Of a stretch of 58,443 bases of DNA, positions 7,542-15,993 are shown one piece after another. Position 1 is the first letter of the stretch, and every line of letters begins with the position of its first letter. Position numbers and translations under genes: made by a program. This DNA is from Actinomyces sp. HMSC035G02 (GTDB taxonomy: Bacteria > Actinomycetota > Actinomycetes > Actinomycetales > Actinomycetaceae): the NCBI GenBank assembly GCA_001838165.1, contig KV835910.1:46981-105423 (forward strand), given 5' to 3'. The notes under the pieces were generated by a model, which ran no database searches, had not been told where the DNA came from, and saw only the letters and a list, made by a program, of their open reading frames with translations.

Positions 7542-8869
7542 ACGCCGTTAGTCAGCTCCTGGGCGCGCTCATCGAGGCCTGGGGCGAGGTCAAGGTCCAG
7601 AAGGCGCGCGTCGTCCTCTCCCTCGTGGGCGTGGTCGCGGCTGTCGCTGCCATGACGATCGTCATCGCGCTCGGCGACCTGCTCCTGCAGTCCTCGCGCG
7701 AGCTGGCGGAGCTCTACGAGGGGCGCTCCGTCACCCTGCGCCTGAACCCCGAAAGCTCCTCGAACGCCTCGGAAGGCCCGGCGGACGGCGGCCCCTATCA
7801 GGACGCCTCCGATCCCGCGTCGGCCGCCGCCGCGCAGACGGCGAAGCGCCCCGATGAGAAGGACACGCTCGGCGAGGCCATGGGGACGCTGGCCGAACGC
7901 ACGGACATCCACTACTGGTCGCGCTTCTCCAGCGGCGGTGGCGATATCGTCGAAACTCGACAGGCCCGCTCCAGCGGGCAATTCCGCGGCTACCCGCTCA
8001 CGAACATCTCCGACATGGTCGACGGCGTGGCATTCCAGGGCGTGGACCCCTCCTACGAGGTCATCTTCCGCACGCGCATGCTCGCCGGGCGATGGGTCGT
8101 GAGCAGCGACGCCGACCAGCGCCTGGTCCCCGTCGTCATCTCTGAAAGCCTGTGGAACCAGCTGGGGCGCGCCCCCATCGACCAGGTTCCGATCGTCCTG
8201 CACACGAGCGAGGGCACGGCGATGCGCGTTGTCGGCGTCACCAAGTCGAAGAGCTCCTTCGACATGCCCACCGTGTTCGCGCACTACGACGCGGCGCGTG
8301 TCTCCTTTCCGGGGATGGGCTCCCCGTCCATGTTCGCGTGGGTGGGCACCGAACATGCTGACCAGGCCCGCGAGACCCTGCCGCGCGCACTGGCCTCGAT
8401 CCTCGGAGAGGGCTGGAAGGTTTCCGTCTCCGGCGGCGAACACGAGGACATCGGCGAGGAGCAGCTCGGCACCATCTCCAACGTCATCATGGTCATCGGT
8501 GGCATCATCGTGTTCCTCGGCGCACTCGGCCTGCTCAACGTTGCGATCGTGACCGTGCGCCAGCGTGTGCGCGAGATCGGCATCCGCCGGGCCGTCGGTG
8601 CCTCCGCGGCGCGCGTTTTCTTCGCGGTGTTCATGGAGTCGGTCGTCGCGACCTTCGTCGCCGGCGTTATCGGTGTGGGCATCGCGGTCGTCGTCGTGCG
8701 TTTCCTGCCCCTCGAGGCGCTCAACATCACCCTGAGCGACACCCCGGCCTTCCCCGCCGGCGCCGCCATCGCTGGCGTCGCCATCTCCACGAGTATCGGC
8801 GCCCTGTGCGGCATCATTCCGGCGTTCGCGGCCGTGCGCATCAAGCCGATCGACGCGATCCGGTACTGA
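7538..8869 (+). CDS. ABC transporter permease (MacB/FtsX family)
   Basis: This is a 443-residue inner-membrane protein of the four-helix MacB class. One helix near residues 28-50 (VVLSLVGVVAAVAAMTIVIAL) is followed by a large extracytoplasmic domain (about residues 55-300), then three helices near 315-340, 365-390 and 405-430. The conserved cytoplasmic loop VRQRVREIGIRRAVGAS is present between helices 2 and 3. The GTG start overlaps the ATPase stop, with GGAGGAGGG upstream. It pairs with the adaptor and ATPase as a MacAB-like exporter; in Gram-positives such systems often export antimicrobial peptides or lipids, which is inference here. Confidence 0.9.
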   Translation: MNAVSQLLGALIEAWGEVKVQKARVVLSLVGVVAAVAAMTIVIALGDLLLQSSRELAELYEGRSVTLRLNPESSSNASEGPADGGPYQDASDPASAAAAQTAKRPDEKDTLGEAMGTLAERTDIHYWSRFSSGGGDIVETRQARSSGQFRGYPLTNISDMVDGVAFQGVDPSYEVIFRTRMLAGRWVVSSDADQRLVPVVISESLWNQLGRAPIDQVPIVLHTSEGTAMRVVGVTKSKSSFDMPTVFAHYDAARVSFPGMGSPSMFAWVGTEHADQARETLPRALASILGEGWKVSVSGGEHEDIGEEQLGTISNVIMVIGGIIVFLGALGLLNVAIVTVRQRVREIGIRRAVGASAARVFFAVFMESVVATFVAGVIGVGIAVVVVRFLPLEALNITLSDTPAFPAGAAIAGVAISTSIGALCGIIPAFAAVRIKPIDAIRY

Positions 8870-8875
8870 TTCATC

Positions 8876-8935
8876 GACGAGGCCGTGGCTGCCTCCCGGG
8901 TCCGCGCGCGGCGGCGTGGGTGCCCCGGTCTCGTC
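8876..8935. repeat. Intergenic imperfect inverted GACGAGGCC pair
   Basis: Just after the permease stop, GACGAGGCC (8876-8884) faces GGTCTCGTC (8927-8935, one mismatch from the inverted motif) across 42 GC-rich bases. This fills most of the 73-bp gap before convergent mutY. It may fold as a terminator-like stem, but there is no T-run. Confidence 0.45.
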
Positions 8936-8942
8936 GCGAACG

Positions 8943-9866
8943 TTATTGGGGGAGTGTGACCCGCTTGGTGTCCTCGTTGTAGACGATCATGCCGTCCTTC
9001 AGGAGTGCCCGGTAGACGCGGGTGGGCTGGTAGCGGTCGCCCCCGTCGATGCGGGCGGCGTCGAGGACTCGCCGTTTCGTGAGGCCGTCCGTGCCCTCGA
9101 AGTGGGCGGTACGCAGGGCCTTCATGATGCGTCCGCGCGCCTGGCGGTCCGTGCCTGCGTAGGGCTGGGGCGTGGGCCGCTTCTCGTCCTTGGGGAATCC
9201 GGCGAGCGCCCACGCGCAGTTGTTGGAGATCGGGCACTCATCGCATGACGGGCTGAGCTGCGTGCAGACCAGGGCCCCGAATTCCATGAGCGCCAAACTC
9301 ACCTCGGCCGCGCGGTGCCCGTCTTCGGGCAATAATTCGTCGGCCCGCTTTGTTTCCGCTTTCGAGGGCGTGGTGTGGGGAGGAAACTCTCGGCCGTCCA
9401 GAAATCTGACCAGCACTCGACGCACGTTCGTGTCCAGGACCGGCACGCGGATTCCGTGGCGGAAGGCGAGCAGCGCGGATGCGGTGTAGGTGCCGACGCC
9501 CGGCAGGAGCGTCAGCTCTTTGAGGGAGAGGGGGACCTCCCCGCTGTGCTTCTCGACGATTGCGGCCGCGCAGGCCTTGAGGCGCAGGGCGCGGGAGGGG
9601 TATCCGAGGTTTGCCCAGGCAACGATGATATCGGCGGAGGATGCGGCAGCTACGTCCGCGGGAGTTGGCCAGCGTTCCATCCATTGAAGCCAGATCGGCT
9701 GGACGCGTGCGATGGGCGTCTGCTGGCTCATGATCTCAAAGACGAGGGTCCCCCAGTCGGAGACGTCAGCTGCGCGCATTGGCAGGTCGCGCTTGTGTGC
9801 CGCGAACCACTGAGGCAGGTCGCAGTGGAGTACGCGTGCGGTCTCTGCCGATGGATTTATGAACAC
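8943..9866 (-). CDS. mutY: A/G-specific adenine DNA glycosylase
   Basis: This is a 307-residue base-excision repair enzyme that removes adenine paired with 8-oxoguanine. The HhH-GPD fold is clear: EIMSQQT with catalytic Glu44, the hairpin LPGVGTYTASA, and catalytic Asp145 in VPVLDTNVRR. The 4Fe-4S cluster ligands have the exact MutY spacing C-x6-C-x2-C-x5-C (C201, C208, C211, C217). The C-terminal 8-oxoG-recognition Nudix-like domain of E. coli MutY is absent, replaced by about 80 residues resembling a small winged helix; shorter forms are common in actinobacteria. It is convergent with the exporter operon. It belongs functionally with the Nudix genes in the window. Confidence 0.93.
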   Translation of the reverse strand: MFINPSAETARVLHCDLPQWFAAHKRDLPMRAADVSDWGTLVFEIMSQQTPIARVQPIWLQWMERWPTPADVAAASSADIIVAWANLGYPSRALRLKACAAAIVEKHSGEVPLSLKELTLLPGVGTYTASALLAFRHGIRVPVLDTNVRRVLVRFLDGREFPPHTTPSKAETKRADELLPEDGHRAAEVSLALMEFGALVCTQLSPSCDECPISNNCAWALAGFPKDEKRPTPQPYAGTDRQARGRIMKALRTAHFEGTDGLTKRRVLDAARIDGGDRYQPTRVYRALLKDGMIVYNEDTKRVTLPQ

Positions 9867-10186
9867 TCAGTCAGTCTAGGGAACAAAACTTCGTCGTGAC
9901 GAACGAAAGAGATTGACCTGTGAGCTGTGACATAAAATGGGAGAATGTTGTGCACAATTGAAAGTGTTCGCTATTCGCGCCACGCCTGTGAAAAGTGCCC
10001 CCGTGGCGTCCCATCAACACAGGAGATATCGCGCCGAGCCCCGCGCCTTTCGCGGACCCAGCAGGGGTGATCCGGGATTAATCAGGGGTATCTCCGGGAT
10101 GGACTGGCTACCGCTGAATGCCGACCGCACGCTACCCTGTACCCGTCAGGCCAATTCGGCCCCCACGTCTATCGAAAGGCTTTCCC
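9867..10186. other. 320-bp gap between mutY and the TM2 gene
   Basis: This is the divergent upstream region of mutY and the TM2-domain gene. The left half is locally A/T-rich with a TTGACC at 9913-9918 and TAAAAT at 9933-9938, a possible but short-spaced promoter. TACCCT at 10133-10138 could be a -10 for the TM2 gene. No convincing gene was found; a 100-codon frame here has no protein-like signal. Confidence 0.4.
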
Positions 10187-10681
10187 ATGACGACGCCCGA
10201 TCCGCAGGCCACCCCCTTCCAGCCCGAGGAAGCCGCTGAGGCTCCCGCCTTCCCCCAGGCCTCGACCCCCGGCTACGACGAGGCGACCGCGACCCCCGGT
10301 TCGACGACCTACGGCACCGCGTACGACGCCCAGCAGGGCTACGGCGTCCCCGGCCCCGACACGAACGAGCAGGCCGCCTACGCGGCCGGCCAGCAGGCTT
10401 ACGGCCAGCCTGCCTACGGTCAGCCTGCCTATGGTCAGCCCTTCGCTGCTGGCGCTCCCAAGCAGTGGATCGTCGCCGTGCTCCTGGCCTTCTTCCTGGG
10501 CACCCTCGGTATTCACAACTTCTACCTGGGCTACACCACGAAGGGCATCATCCAGCTGGTGCTGACGATTACCGTCATCGGTATCTTCGTCTCCGGCCCC
10601 TGGGCGCTCATCGATTTCATCATGCTCATCATGCGTTCCGGCTCCTACGCCACCGACGCTCAGGGCCAGCCCCTGCAGTGA
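10187..10681 (+). CDS. TM2-domain membrane protein
   Basis: This is a 164-residue protein. The first 100 residues are disordered and rich in Ala, Pro, Gly, Tyr and Gln, ending in three AYGQP repeats. The last 60 form a TM2 domain: WIVAVLLAFFLGTLGIHNFY, the conserved G-x-HNFYLGY turn with TTKGIIQL, and a second helix ending in WALIDFIMLI. TM2 proteins are small two-helix membrane proteins whose biochemical role is not established. ATG 10187 is chosen because GAAAGG precedes it by about eight bases and the low-complexity region begins there. The dCTP deaminase gene follows 46 bp later under its own promoter. Confidence 0.85.
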   Translation: MTTPDPQATPFQPEEAAEAPAFPQASTPGYDEATATPGSTTYGTAYDAQQGYGVPGPDTNEQAAYAAGQQAYGQPAYGQPAYGQPFAAGAPKQWIVAVLLAFFLGTLGIHNFYLGYTTKGIIQLVLTITVIGIFVSGPWALIDFIMLIMRSGSYATDAQGQPLQ

Positions 10682-10693
10682 CCCCCTGAGGCT

Positions 10694-10721
10694 GTTGTCG
10701 CGGCGCTGAGTATGCGACAAT
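10694..10721 (+). promoter_or_regulatory. Promoter of dcd, leaderless arrangement
   Basis: TTGTCG (10694-10699) and GACAAT (10716-10721) are 16 bases apart, and the ATG of dcd follows only 6 bases after the -10. No Shine-Dalgarno fits between, so the transcript is probably leaderless. Confidence 0.55.
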
Positions 10722-10727
10722 CGAGTC

Positions 10728-11309
10728 ATGCTGCTCAGTGACCGCGACATCAAGGCCTCCCTGGACTCTGGACGTATCCAGCTCGACCCGCTGGACCGGG
10801 ACCTGGTCCAGCCGGCCAGCATCGACGTGCGCCTGGATCGCCTGTTCCGCCTCTTCGATAATCACCGCTACCCGGTGATCGACCCCGCGGCGGACCAGTC
10901 GGATCTCACCCACCAGGTGGATGTGGGCCCCGATCAGCCGTTCGTGCTGCACCCCGGCGAGTTTGTCCTGGGTGCCACCTACGAGCTCGTCACCCTCGGC
11001 AACGACATCGCTGCTCGCCTCGAGGGCAAGTCCTCCCTGGGCCGCCTCGGCCTGCTCACCCACTCGACGGCGGGCTTCATTGACCCCGGCTTCTCGGGCC
11101 ACGTGACCCTGGAGCTGTCGAACACGGCGACGATGCCGATCCTGCTCTACCCCGGCATGAAGATCGGGCAGCTGTGCTTCTTCGACCTGTCCTCGCCGGC
11201 TGAGCACCCCTACGGTTCGCAGGGGCTCGGCTCGCATTACCAGGGCCAGCGCGGGCCGACGCCCTCGCGCACCCACGAGCGCTTCTCGCGCACCCGCATC
11301 GAACGGTGA
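10728..11309 (+). CDS. dcd: dCTP deaminase (possibly bifunctional, dUMP-forming)
   Basis: This is a 193-residue enzyme that deaminates dCTP for thymidylate synthesis. It starts with the family signature [12 protein letters not shown], and the active-site region reads [19 protein letters not shown] with the catalytic Glu in the last strand. The segment [13 protein letters not shown] and the tail [14 protein letters not shown] complete the trimeric Dcd/dUTPase fold. The HSTAGFID active-site sequence is of the kind found in mycobacterial Dcd, which both deaminates and dephosphorylates to dUMP. That activity is plausible here but inferred. The next gene begins 6 bp downstream. Confidence 0.93.
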   Translation: MLLSDRDIKASLDSGRIQLDPLDRDLVQPASIDVRLDRLFRLFDNHRYPVIDPAADQSDLTHQVDVGPDQPFVLHPGEFVLGATYELVTLGNDIAARLEGKSSLGRLGLLTHSTAGFIDPGFSGHVTLELSNTATMPILLYPGMKIGQLCFFDLSSPAEHPYGSQGLGSHYQGQRGPTPSRTHERFSRTRIER

Positions 11310-11315
11310 TTCCCG

Positions 11316-12935
11316 ATGTCGGCTCTCCCTCCTCCGCCTCCATCCCGGCTTGAACGCATGCGCGCCGAGCGCGCCGAGCGTGCGGCCCGCGAGATGGGCT
11401 ATCCGCCTGCGCCGGATCCCGTAGGCCTGCCGGAGCCGCCCGCCCCAGAGCCGACTGACTTGCAGGCACCGCCCCCGCCGGAGCCGCCCGAGCCGACGCC
11501 CGTCATGGGTGTGCCTCAGGTACAGGCCGCACCGCAGGGAAGCGCCCCCCACGCGGCCGAGATGGGCATCCCCCCGGTGGCTCCCAGCCAGGCGCGCACG
11601 GGCGTCATCCAGGGCGTCGCGCTGCCGGGCATGACCCCGCGCGAGCAGGTCACCAACAGGGACGAGGCCCCCCAGGCCTCACCGGTGAGGCGTTCCCTCA
11701 AGGAGCGCATGGCCTCGGCCCCTCATTCTTTCGCGGACCCGACGCCGATGAGCGCGGCGGACAACCCGCTCACCCAGACGAACGTCGGCCTGACGACGAT
11801 GACCTCGACGGACGCTGCCTTCCAGATCGCGGCCGACGGTGAGGTCACGAGCGCTGAGGCCGCCATCCCGATCGCCGCCGCCATCGAGGTCAGCGAGCCC
11901 GCCGGCGTCATCGACCTGGACGTCGCGCGCGAGCATCACCTGTTCCTCGTCTCCGACGCCGTCGATCCCGCCGAGCTCGAGGCCCTTGCGATTTCCATGT
12001 GGGACGAGGCCGGATGGATCGCCCCGGGTCGCCTGCGCCTGTCCTCCGACGCCGAGCTGGAAGGGCCGTGGACGCTCGACCAGCCGACGCGCGCGGCGCT
12101 GGGCACCCCGGCCTCGCTCGCGAACGCGTGGGTCCTGCGCTGCCCGCAGGCGCCCGCCCGCCAGCAAAACAACGGCGTTATGGGCGAGTGGGACAAGGCG
12201 TTCCCCGACGGCCTGCCCACGGGCCTGGAGTACCGCGTGCTCGAGGCGCTGCGCCGCATGGCCCGCCGCCTCGCCGGCGGCCTGCGCATCGCGGGCAGCG
12301 GCTACGTCATGGTCCCCGACGCCGACTCGGCCGTGAACCTGACGGTGTACTCGCCGCGCTGGATCAACCCCGAGGATCTGCTCTCCGCGATGCGTGAGCG
12401 CGCCGGGTTCGAGCAGATGAAGGACGCGCGCGACATCACGCCCGAGGCCCCCAAGCCCCCGCCGCTCACCCCCGCGCAGATCGCGCAGATCGAAAAACTG
12501 AGGGCCGAGCTCGGCCCGGTGCGCGAGGACATCGCCTCGAAGATCGCGAAGGCTCGCGAGGAGCTCGAGGCCCAGCGCGACCAGCCGCAGGTCGTCGACG
12601 GCTACGCCCTCATGAGTCCGATCGGCCACCGCTCGGACATGATGATCGAGGTCCACGCCGTGCCCACGCCGCCGCGCGTGCTGCGCTGGGAGCCGTGGAC
12701 GGCCGGAGCCATCATCGAATACCAGGTCCGCTGGCTGCCCACCTCTGCGCCGACGCCCGGCGCGGGCGCGATGAGCCGCACCGCGCGCCTCGAGCGTCTG
12801 CGCTCCACCCAGGACGTGGAGAAGGCCGCCGGCATGATCGCGACCCTCGTGGGCGGAAACGTCATCGACGAGGATGGCTTCCTCGTCGGCCTCGAGGAAA
12901 TCTCCCCGGACGAGGGGGGAATAGGCCACCCGTAG
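11316..12935 (+). CDS. Conserved-looking 539-aa protein of unknown function
   Basis: I cannot assign a family. Residues 1-200 are low-complexity (poly-Pro start, Arg/Glu helix, then Pro/Glu/Ala) and probably disordered. From about residue 205 the sequence looks folded (DVAREHHLFLVSDAVDPAELEAL, later GLEYRVLEALRRMARRLAGG and SGYVMVPD). A predicted coiled helix near 385-420 (AQIEKLRAELGPVREDIASK) follows. No signal peptide, membrane helix, nucleotide-binding loop or cysteine cluster was seen. It starts 6 bp after dcd and is probably co-transcribed with it. The ordered part looks like a structural or regulatory protein found in related actinomycetes, but that is a guess. Confidence 0.75.
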   Translation: MSALPPPPPSRLERMRAERAERAAREMGYPPAPDPVGLPEPPAPEPTDLQAPPPPEPPEPTPVMGVPQVQAAPQGSAPHAAEMGIPPVAPSQARTGVIQGVALPGMTPREQVTNRDEAPQASPVRRSLKERMASAPHSFADPTPMSAADNPLTQTNVGLTTMTSTDAAFQIAADGEVTSAEAAIPIAAAIEVSEPAGVIDLDVAREHHLFLVSDAVDPAELEALAISMWDEAGWIAPGRLRLSSDAELEGPWTLDQPTRAALGTPASLANAWVLRCPQAPARQQNNGVMGEWDKAFPDGLPTGLEYRVLEALRRMARRLAGGLRIAGSGYVMVPDADSAVNLTVYSPRWINPEDLLSAMRERAGFEQMKDARDITPEAPKPPPLTPAQIAQIEKLRAELGPVREDIASKIAKAREELEAQRDQPQVVDGYALMSPIGHRSDMMIEVHAVPTPPRVLRWEPWTAGAIIEYQVRWLPTSAPTPGAGAMSRTARLERLRSTQDVEKAAGMIATLVGGNVIDEDGFLVGLEEISPDEGGIGHP

Positions 12936-13000
12936 ACGGCGCGTGCATCGCCCGGTAGTGTGTCTGTGTCTACATATCCGAATGAACGAAAGGGCACACC

Positions 13001-13213
13001 ATGAAGCTCTCTGCACGCAACCAGCTCCCCGGCACCGTCGTTGAGGTCTCTCAGGGTGCCGTGAACGGCATCGTCAAGATCGAGGTCGCCCCCGGCCTGG
13101 TCATCTCTTCGTCGATCACGAACTCCGCCATCGAGGAGCTCGGCCTGACCGTCGGCTCCAAGGCCGTCGCCGTCATCAAGGCCTCCAACGTCATCGTCGG
13201 CGTCGAGGACTGA
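13001..13213 (+). CDS. Solo molbindin (Mop/TOBE-domain molybdate-binding protein)
   Basis: This is a 70-residue single-domain protein. MKLSARNQLPGTVVEV, followed by GAVNGIVKIEV and LTVGSKAVAVIKASNVIVG, matches the molybdate/tungstate-binding Mop fold, in which six subunits typically form a ring storing oxyanions. It has AAGG upstream and its own strong terminator. No molybdate transporter or molybdopterin gene is nearby, so it is probably an intracellular oxyanion store rather than part of a local pathway. Confidence 0.9.
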   Translation: MKLSARNQLPGTVVEVSQGAVNGIVKIEVAPGLVISSSITNSAIEELGLTVGSKAVAVIKASNVIVGVED

Positions 13214-13228
13214 TTTTCTTTCGTTAAG

Positions 13229-13267
13229 GGGTGGCCCCGCAGGTTTTCCTGCGGGGCCACCCTTTTG
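13229..13267 (+). terminator. Terminator after the molbindin gene
   Basis: A near-perfect stem of about 15 bp (GTGGCCCCGCAGG with its complement) spans 13229-13262 and is followed by TTTTG. It separates the molbindin gene from the convergent Fe-S reductase. Confidence 0.85.
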
Positions 13268-13318
13268 TTTGTGGGGTTTGCGCGCGGTGCGCACTGTGGC
13301 GCGCGCCGTGCGCGTGCG

Positions 13319-15817
13319 TTACTGGCCGCGCTTGACGGACTCGAGCAGCATGACGGCCACGTCCCGCACCTCCGGGAGCTTCGCGCCCGACGAGGCCGTG
13401 GCGGCGTCGTTGTTCGCGCCGCCCTGGTCGGCGTCGGAGGAGACGAAGCCGGCGGACGTGCCCGAGGCCGAGCCGAGCATCTGGGAGCAGAAGGGGCAGG
13501 CCGTCGCGACGACGTCCGCGCCCGTGGAGGCGGCCTCGACGATGCGGGCGTCCGCGATGCGGGTCCCGCGCGTCTCCTCGAACCAGGCGTGCGCGCCGCC
13601 CGCGCCGCAGCACATCGCGCGGTCGCGGTTGCGCGGCATCTCGATGAGCTCCACGTTCGGCAGGGATCCCACGAGCTCGCGCGGCGGCTCGTAGACGCGG
13701 TTGTGGCGTCCCAGGAAGCACGCGTCGTGGTAGGTGACCTTCAGGGGTGCGCCGACCGAGGGAGCGTTGCCCGCGGTCTGCGCCCCGGCCTCGTCCGTGG
13801 TGTCGTCGCCCGTGGGGGCAGCGGGGGCCACCGGCGTGAGCAGGCCGTCGCGCACCAGGCGGTTGAGGAGCTGCGTGTGGTGGACGACGTCGAAGGAGCC
13901 GCCCAGCTCCGGGTACTCGCCCGCGATCGTGTTGAAGCAGTGCGCGCAGGAGACGACGATCTTCTGGGGCTTGGCTTCCTTGAGCGTGTCGATCGCCTGG
14001 GCGGCCAGCATCTGGAAGAGCGCCTCGTTGCCGGCGCGGCGGGCAGGATCGCCCGTGCAGGACTCGCCCGATCCGAGGACCGCGAAGGACACGCCCGCCG
14101 TGTGCAGTAGCTCGGCGATGGCCGCGCTGGTCTTCTTCGCCGTGTCGTCGTAGGCGCCCGCGCAGCCCACCCAGAACAGGTAGTCAACCTCGGAGGCGTC
14201 CTCGATGTCCTCGCCGACGACGGGGATGTCGAAGTCCAGCTTCTTCGCCCACTCCATGCGCTTGCGGGCGGGCTGGTTGTAGGGGTTCGCCTTGGATTCC
14301 ATGCCGCGGAACGCGCGGCCCAGCTCGCGGGGGAAGGCGCCCTCCATGAGGACCTGGTGGCGGCGCAGATCGAGGATGTGGTCGATGTGCTCGATGTCGA
14401 CGGGGCACTGCTCGACGCAGGCGCCGCAGTTCGTGCAGTCCCACAGGACCTCTTCGGAGACGACCTCGGGGACCAGGGGAGCGGTTACCGCGGAGACGCC
14501 CTCGGGGCCGGTCGCGCCCGACAGGGACAGGGCGGATACCAGGTCGAAGGAGTGCGGTGAGGCCGGCACGCCCTTGTCGAGGAGGACCTCGCCATCCTCG
14601 AGCTTCTGGTGGCCCTCCTCCTGCTCGACGATCTGCACGTTGGAGGCGGACTCCATGTGGTCGCGCAGGCCCATGATGAGCAGCTTGGGGGAGAGGGGCT
14701 TCTGCGTGTTCCACGCGGGGCACAGCTCCTGGCAGCGGCCGCACTCGGTGCACGAGTACAGGTCCAGGCGGGCCTTCCACGAGAAGTCGTCGATCGTGCC
14801 CACGCCGAGGACCGTGTCTTCGGGGACGTCGTCGAAGTCGTCCTCGCTGGTCACGGGCTTTCCGTCGATGAGCATGTGGTCGGCCGGTCCCAGCGACTTC
14901 GTGCCGTCGGCGTTTCGGCGCGTGTACAGGTTGAGGATCGCGACGAAGCGGTGCCAGGCGACGCCCATGCCGGTCTGGATGCCCACGACCATCAACCAGG
15001 TCACGGAGGTGAGGACCTTGAGGGCGCTGACCAGCACGATCGCGTTCGCCAGCGAGGCGGCCGAGGAGGAGGTGGCGGCCGCGAAGAGCGCGCCCAGCCA
15101 GGCGGTGAGCGGGAAGTGCAGGGCGGACGCGTGGGCCTCGAGGCCCGGGGTCACGCTGAAGAGCGCGTATTCGAGGCCGCGCAGGGCCACGACGCACGCG
15201 CACACGATGAGGATGACCCACTCGACGAAAAGCGCCTGCCAGCGGGTCGAACCCAGGAAACGGGAGGCCGGGCCGCGCGGGGAGGAGTCGCGCGGGTGGG
15301 GCTTGGCCAGGGACGAGGGCGGGGTGCCTTCCGGGTCGGCCGCGGCAGCAGCGGCGTCGGGGTCGTCGTTCGAGAGGGCCGCCTCGGCGGCCGTGCCGCG
15401 CCCGGCGCGCTGGCGCACGACCATCAGAAGGATGATGCCAACCAGGCCGCCCCACGCGAAGACCTCGGTGAGCCACTCCCACGGTGCGAAGTGGCCGAGG
15501 AGGGGCAGCGTGAAGGTCTGAACGCGCAGCTGGGCGTAGCCCGTGACCAGGGTGAGGAAGAGGATCGGGAAGGACACCATGACCAGCCAGTGGGCGGCCT
15601 TGATCAACGGGCGTCCCTTGAACTCGCGGTGGGTGAGGGCCGCGGAGACGACGCCCCAGAGGCGCTTGCCCACGGGGGTCAGGCGCCCCGGGTCGGGCGT
15701 GCCCGCCGAGACCGTGCGCCACATGTGCGTCAGGCCTCGTACGAACGACAGGACGGCCACAGCGCTCACCAGTAGGGCAAGTCCCCACATGATGGCGCTC
15801 AGCGTCGGATTGGCCAC
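13319..15817 (-). CDS. Membrane-bound Fe-S oxidoreductase with CCG domains (heterodisulfide-reductase-like)
   Basis: This is an 832-residue protein with an N-terminal membrane half of about six helices (near residues 8-28, 75-97, 115-135, 195-215, 235-257 and 262-285). A cytosolic dicluster ferredoxin domain follows with CTECGRCQELCP and CTNCGACVEQCP, two [4Fe-4S] sites. Two CCG cysteine-rich domains complete it (VGCAGAYDD...CAHC and CCGAGGAHAW...CPFC). The layout matches the actinobacterial 'iron-sulfur-binding reductase' family related to GlpC/HdrD, thought to pass electrons from a soluble donor to the membrane quinone pool. The loop near residues 675-690 (DEAGAQTAG) carries a 23-bp repeat shared with another gene. 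It is divergent from purF. Confidence 0.88.
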   Translation of the reverse strand: MANPTLSAIMWGLALLVSAVAVLSFVRGLTHMWRTVSAGTPDPGRLTPVGKRLWGVVSAALTHREFKGRPLIKAAHWLVMVSFPILFLTLVTGYAQLRVQTFTLPLLGHFAPWEWLTEVFAWGGLVGIILLMVVRQRAGRGTAAEAALSNDDPDAAAAAADPEGTPPSSLAKPHPRDSSPRGPASRFLGSTRWQALFVEWVILIVCACVVALRGLEYALFSVTPGLEAHASALHFPLTAWLGALFAAATSSSAASLANAIVLVSALKVLTSVTWLMVVGIQTGMGVAWHRFVAILNLYTRRNADGTKSLGPADHMLIDGKPVTSEDDFDDVPEDTVLGVGTIDDFSWKARLDLYSCTECGRCQELCPAWNTQKPLSPKLLIMGLRDHMESASNVQIVEQEEGHQKLEDGEVLLDKGVPASPHSFDLVSALSLSGATGPEGVSAVTAPLVPEVVSEEVLWDCTNCGACVEQCPVDIEHIDHILDLRRHQVLMEGAFPRELGRAFRGMESKANPYNQPARKRMEWAKKLDFDIPVVGEDIEDASEVDYLFWVGCAGAYDDTAKKTSAAIAELLHTAGVSFAVLGSGESCTGDPARRAGNEALFQMLAAQAIDTLKEAKPQKIVVSCAHCFNTIAGEYPELGGSFDVVHHTQLLNRLVRDGLLTPVAPAAPTGDDTTDEAGAQTAGNAPSVGAPLKVTYHDACFLGRHNRVYEPPRELVGSLPNVELIEMPRNRDRAMCCGAGGAHAWFEETRGTRIADARIVEAASTGADVVATACPFCSQMLGSASGTSAGFVSSDADQGGANNDAATASSGAKLPEVRDVAVMLLESVKRGQ
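13773..13795. repeat. 23-bp repeat, copy 1 (in Fe-S reductase gene)
   Basis: This 23-bp stretch, which ends in GGCCTCGTC, is identical to 20634-20656. Both copies encode DEAGAQTA on the minus strand, in two unrelated proteins, and both fall in low-complexity linkers. Confidence 0.7.
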
Positions 15818-15993
15818 GTTTCCTCCTCAAGATTGCTGCACTCCATTGTGTCACCTCGACCCAGGAGAGACCGATTCTGCGCCGCAAAGCGTGCGCAATT
15901 ACGCGCTGCGCGGCGGGTTGGCCGGGCCTGCGTGTGCTCGCCACAACGTGGATATATGCCACGAGGAGGGGAAAAGTATGGGAGAGTGAGAGC

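Noticed and set aside
8943..9866. MutY as a truncated gene because it lacks the Nudix-like domain
   Set aside because: Shorter MutY forms are usual in actinobacteria. The catalytic residues and Fe-S cluster are complete.
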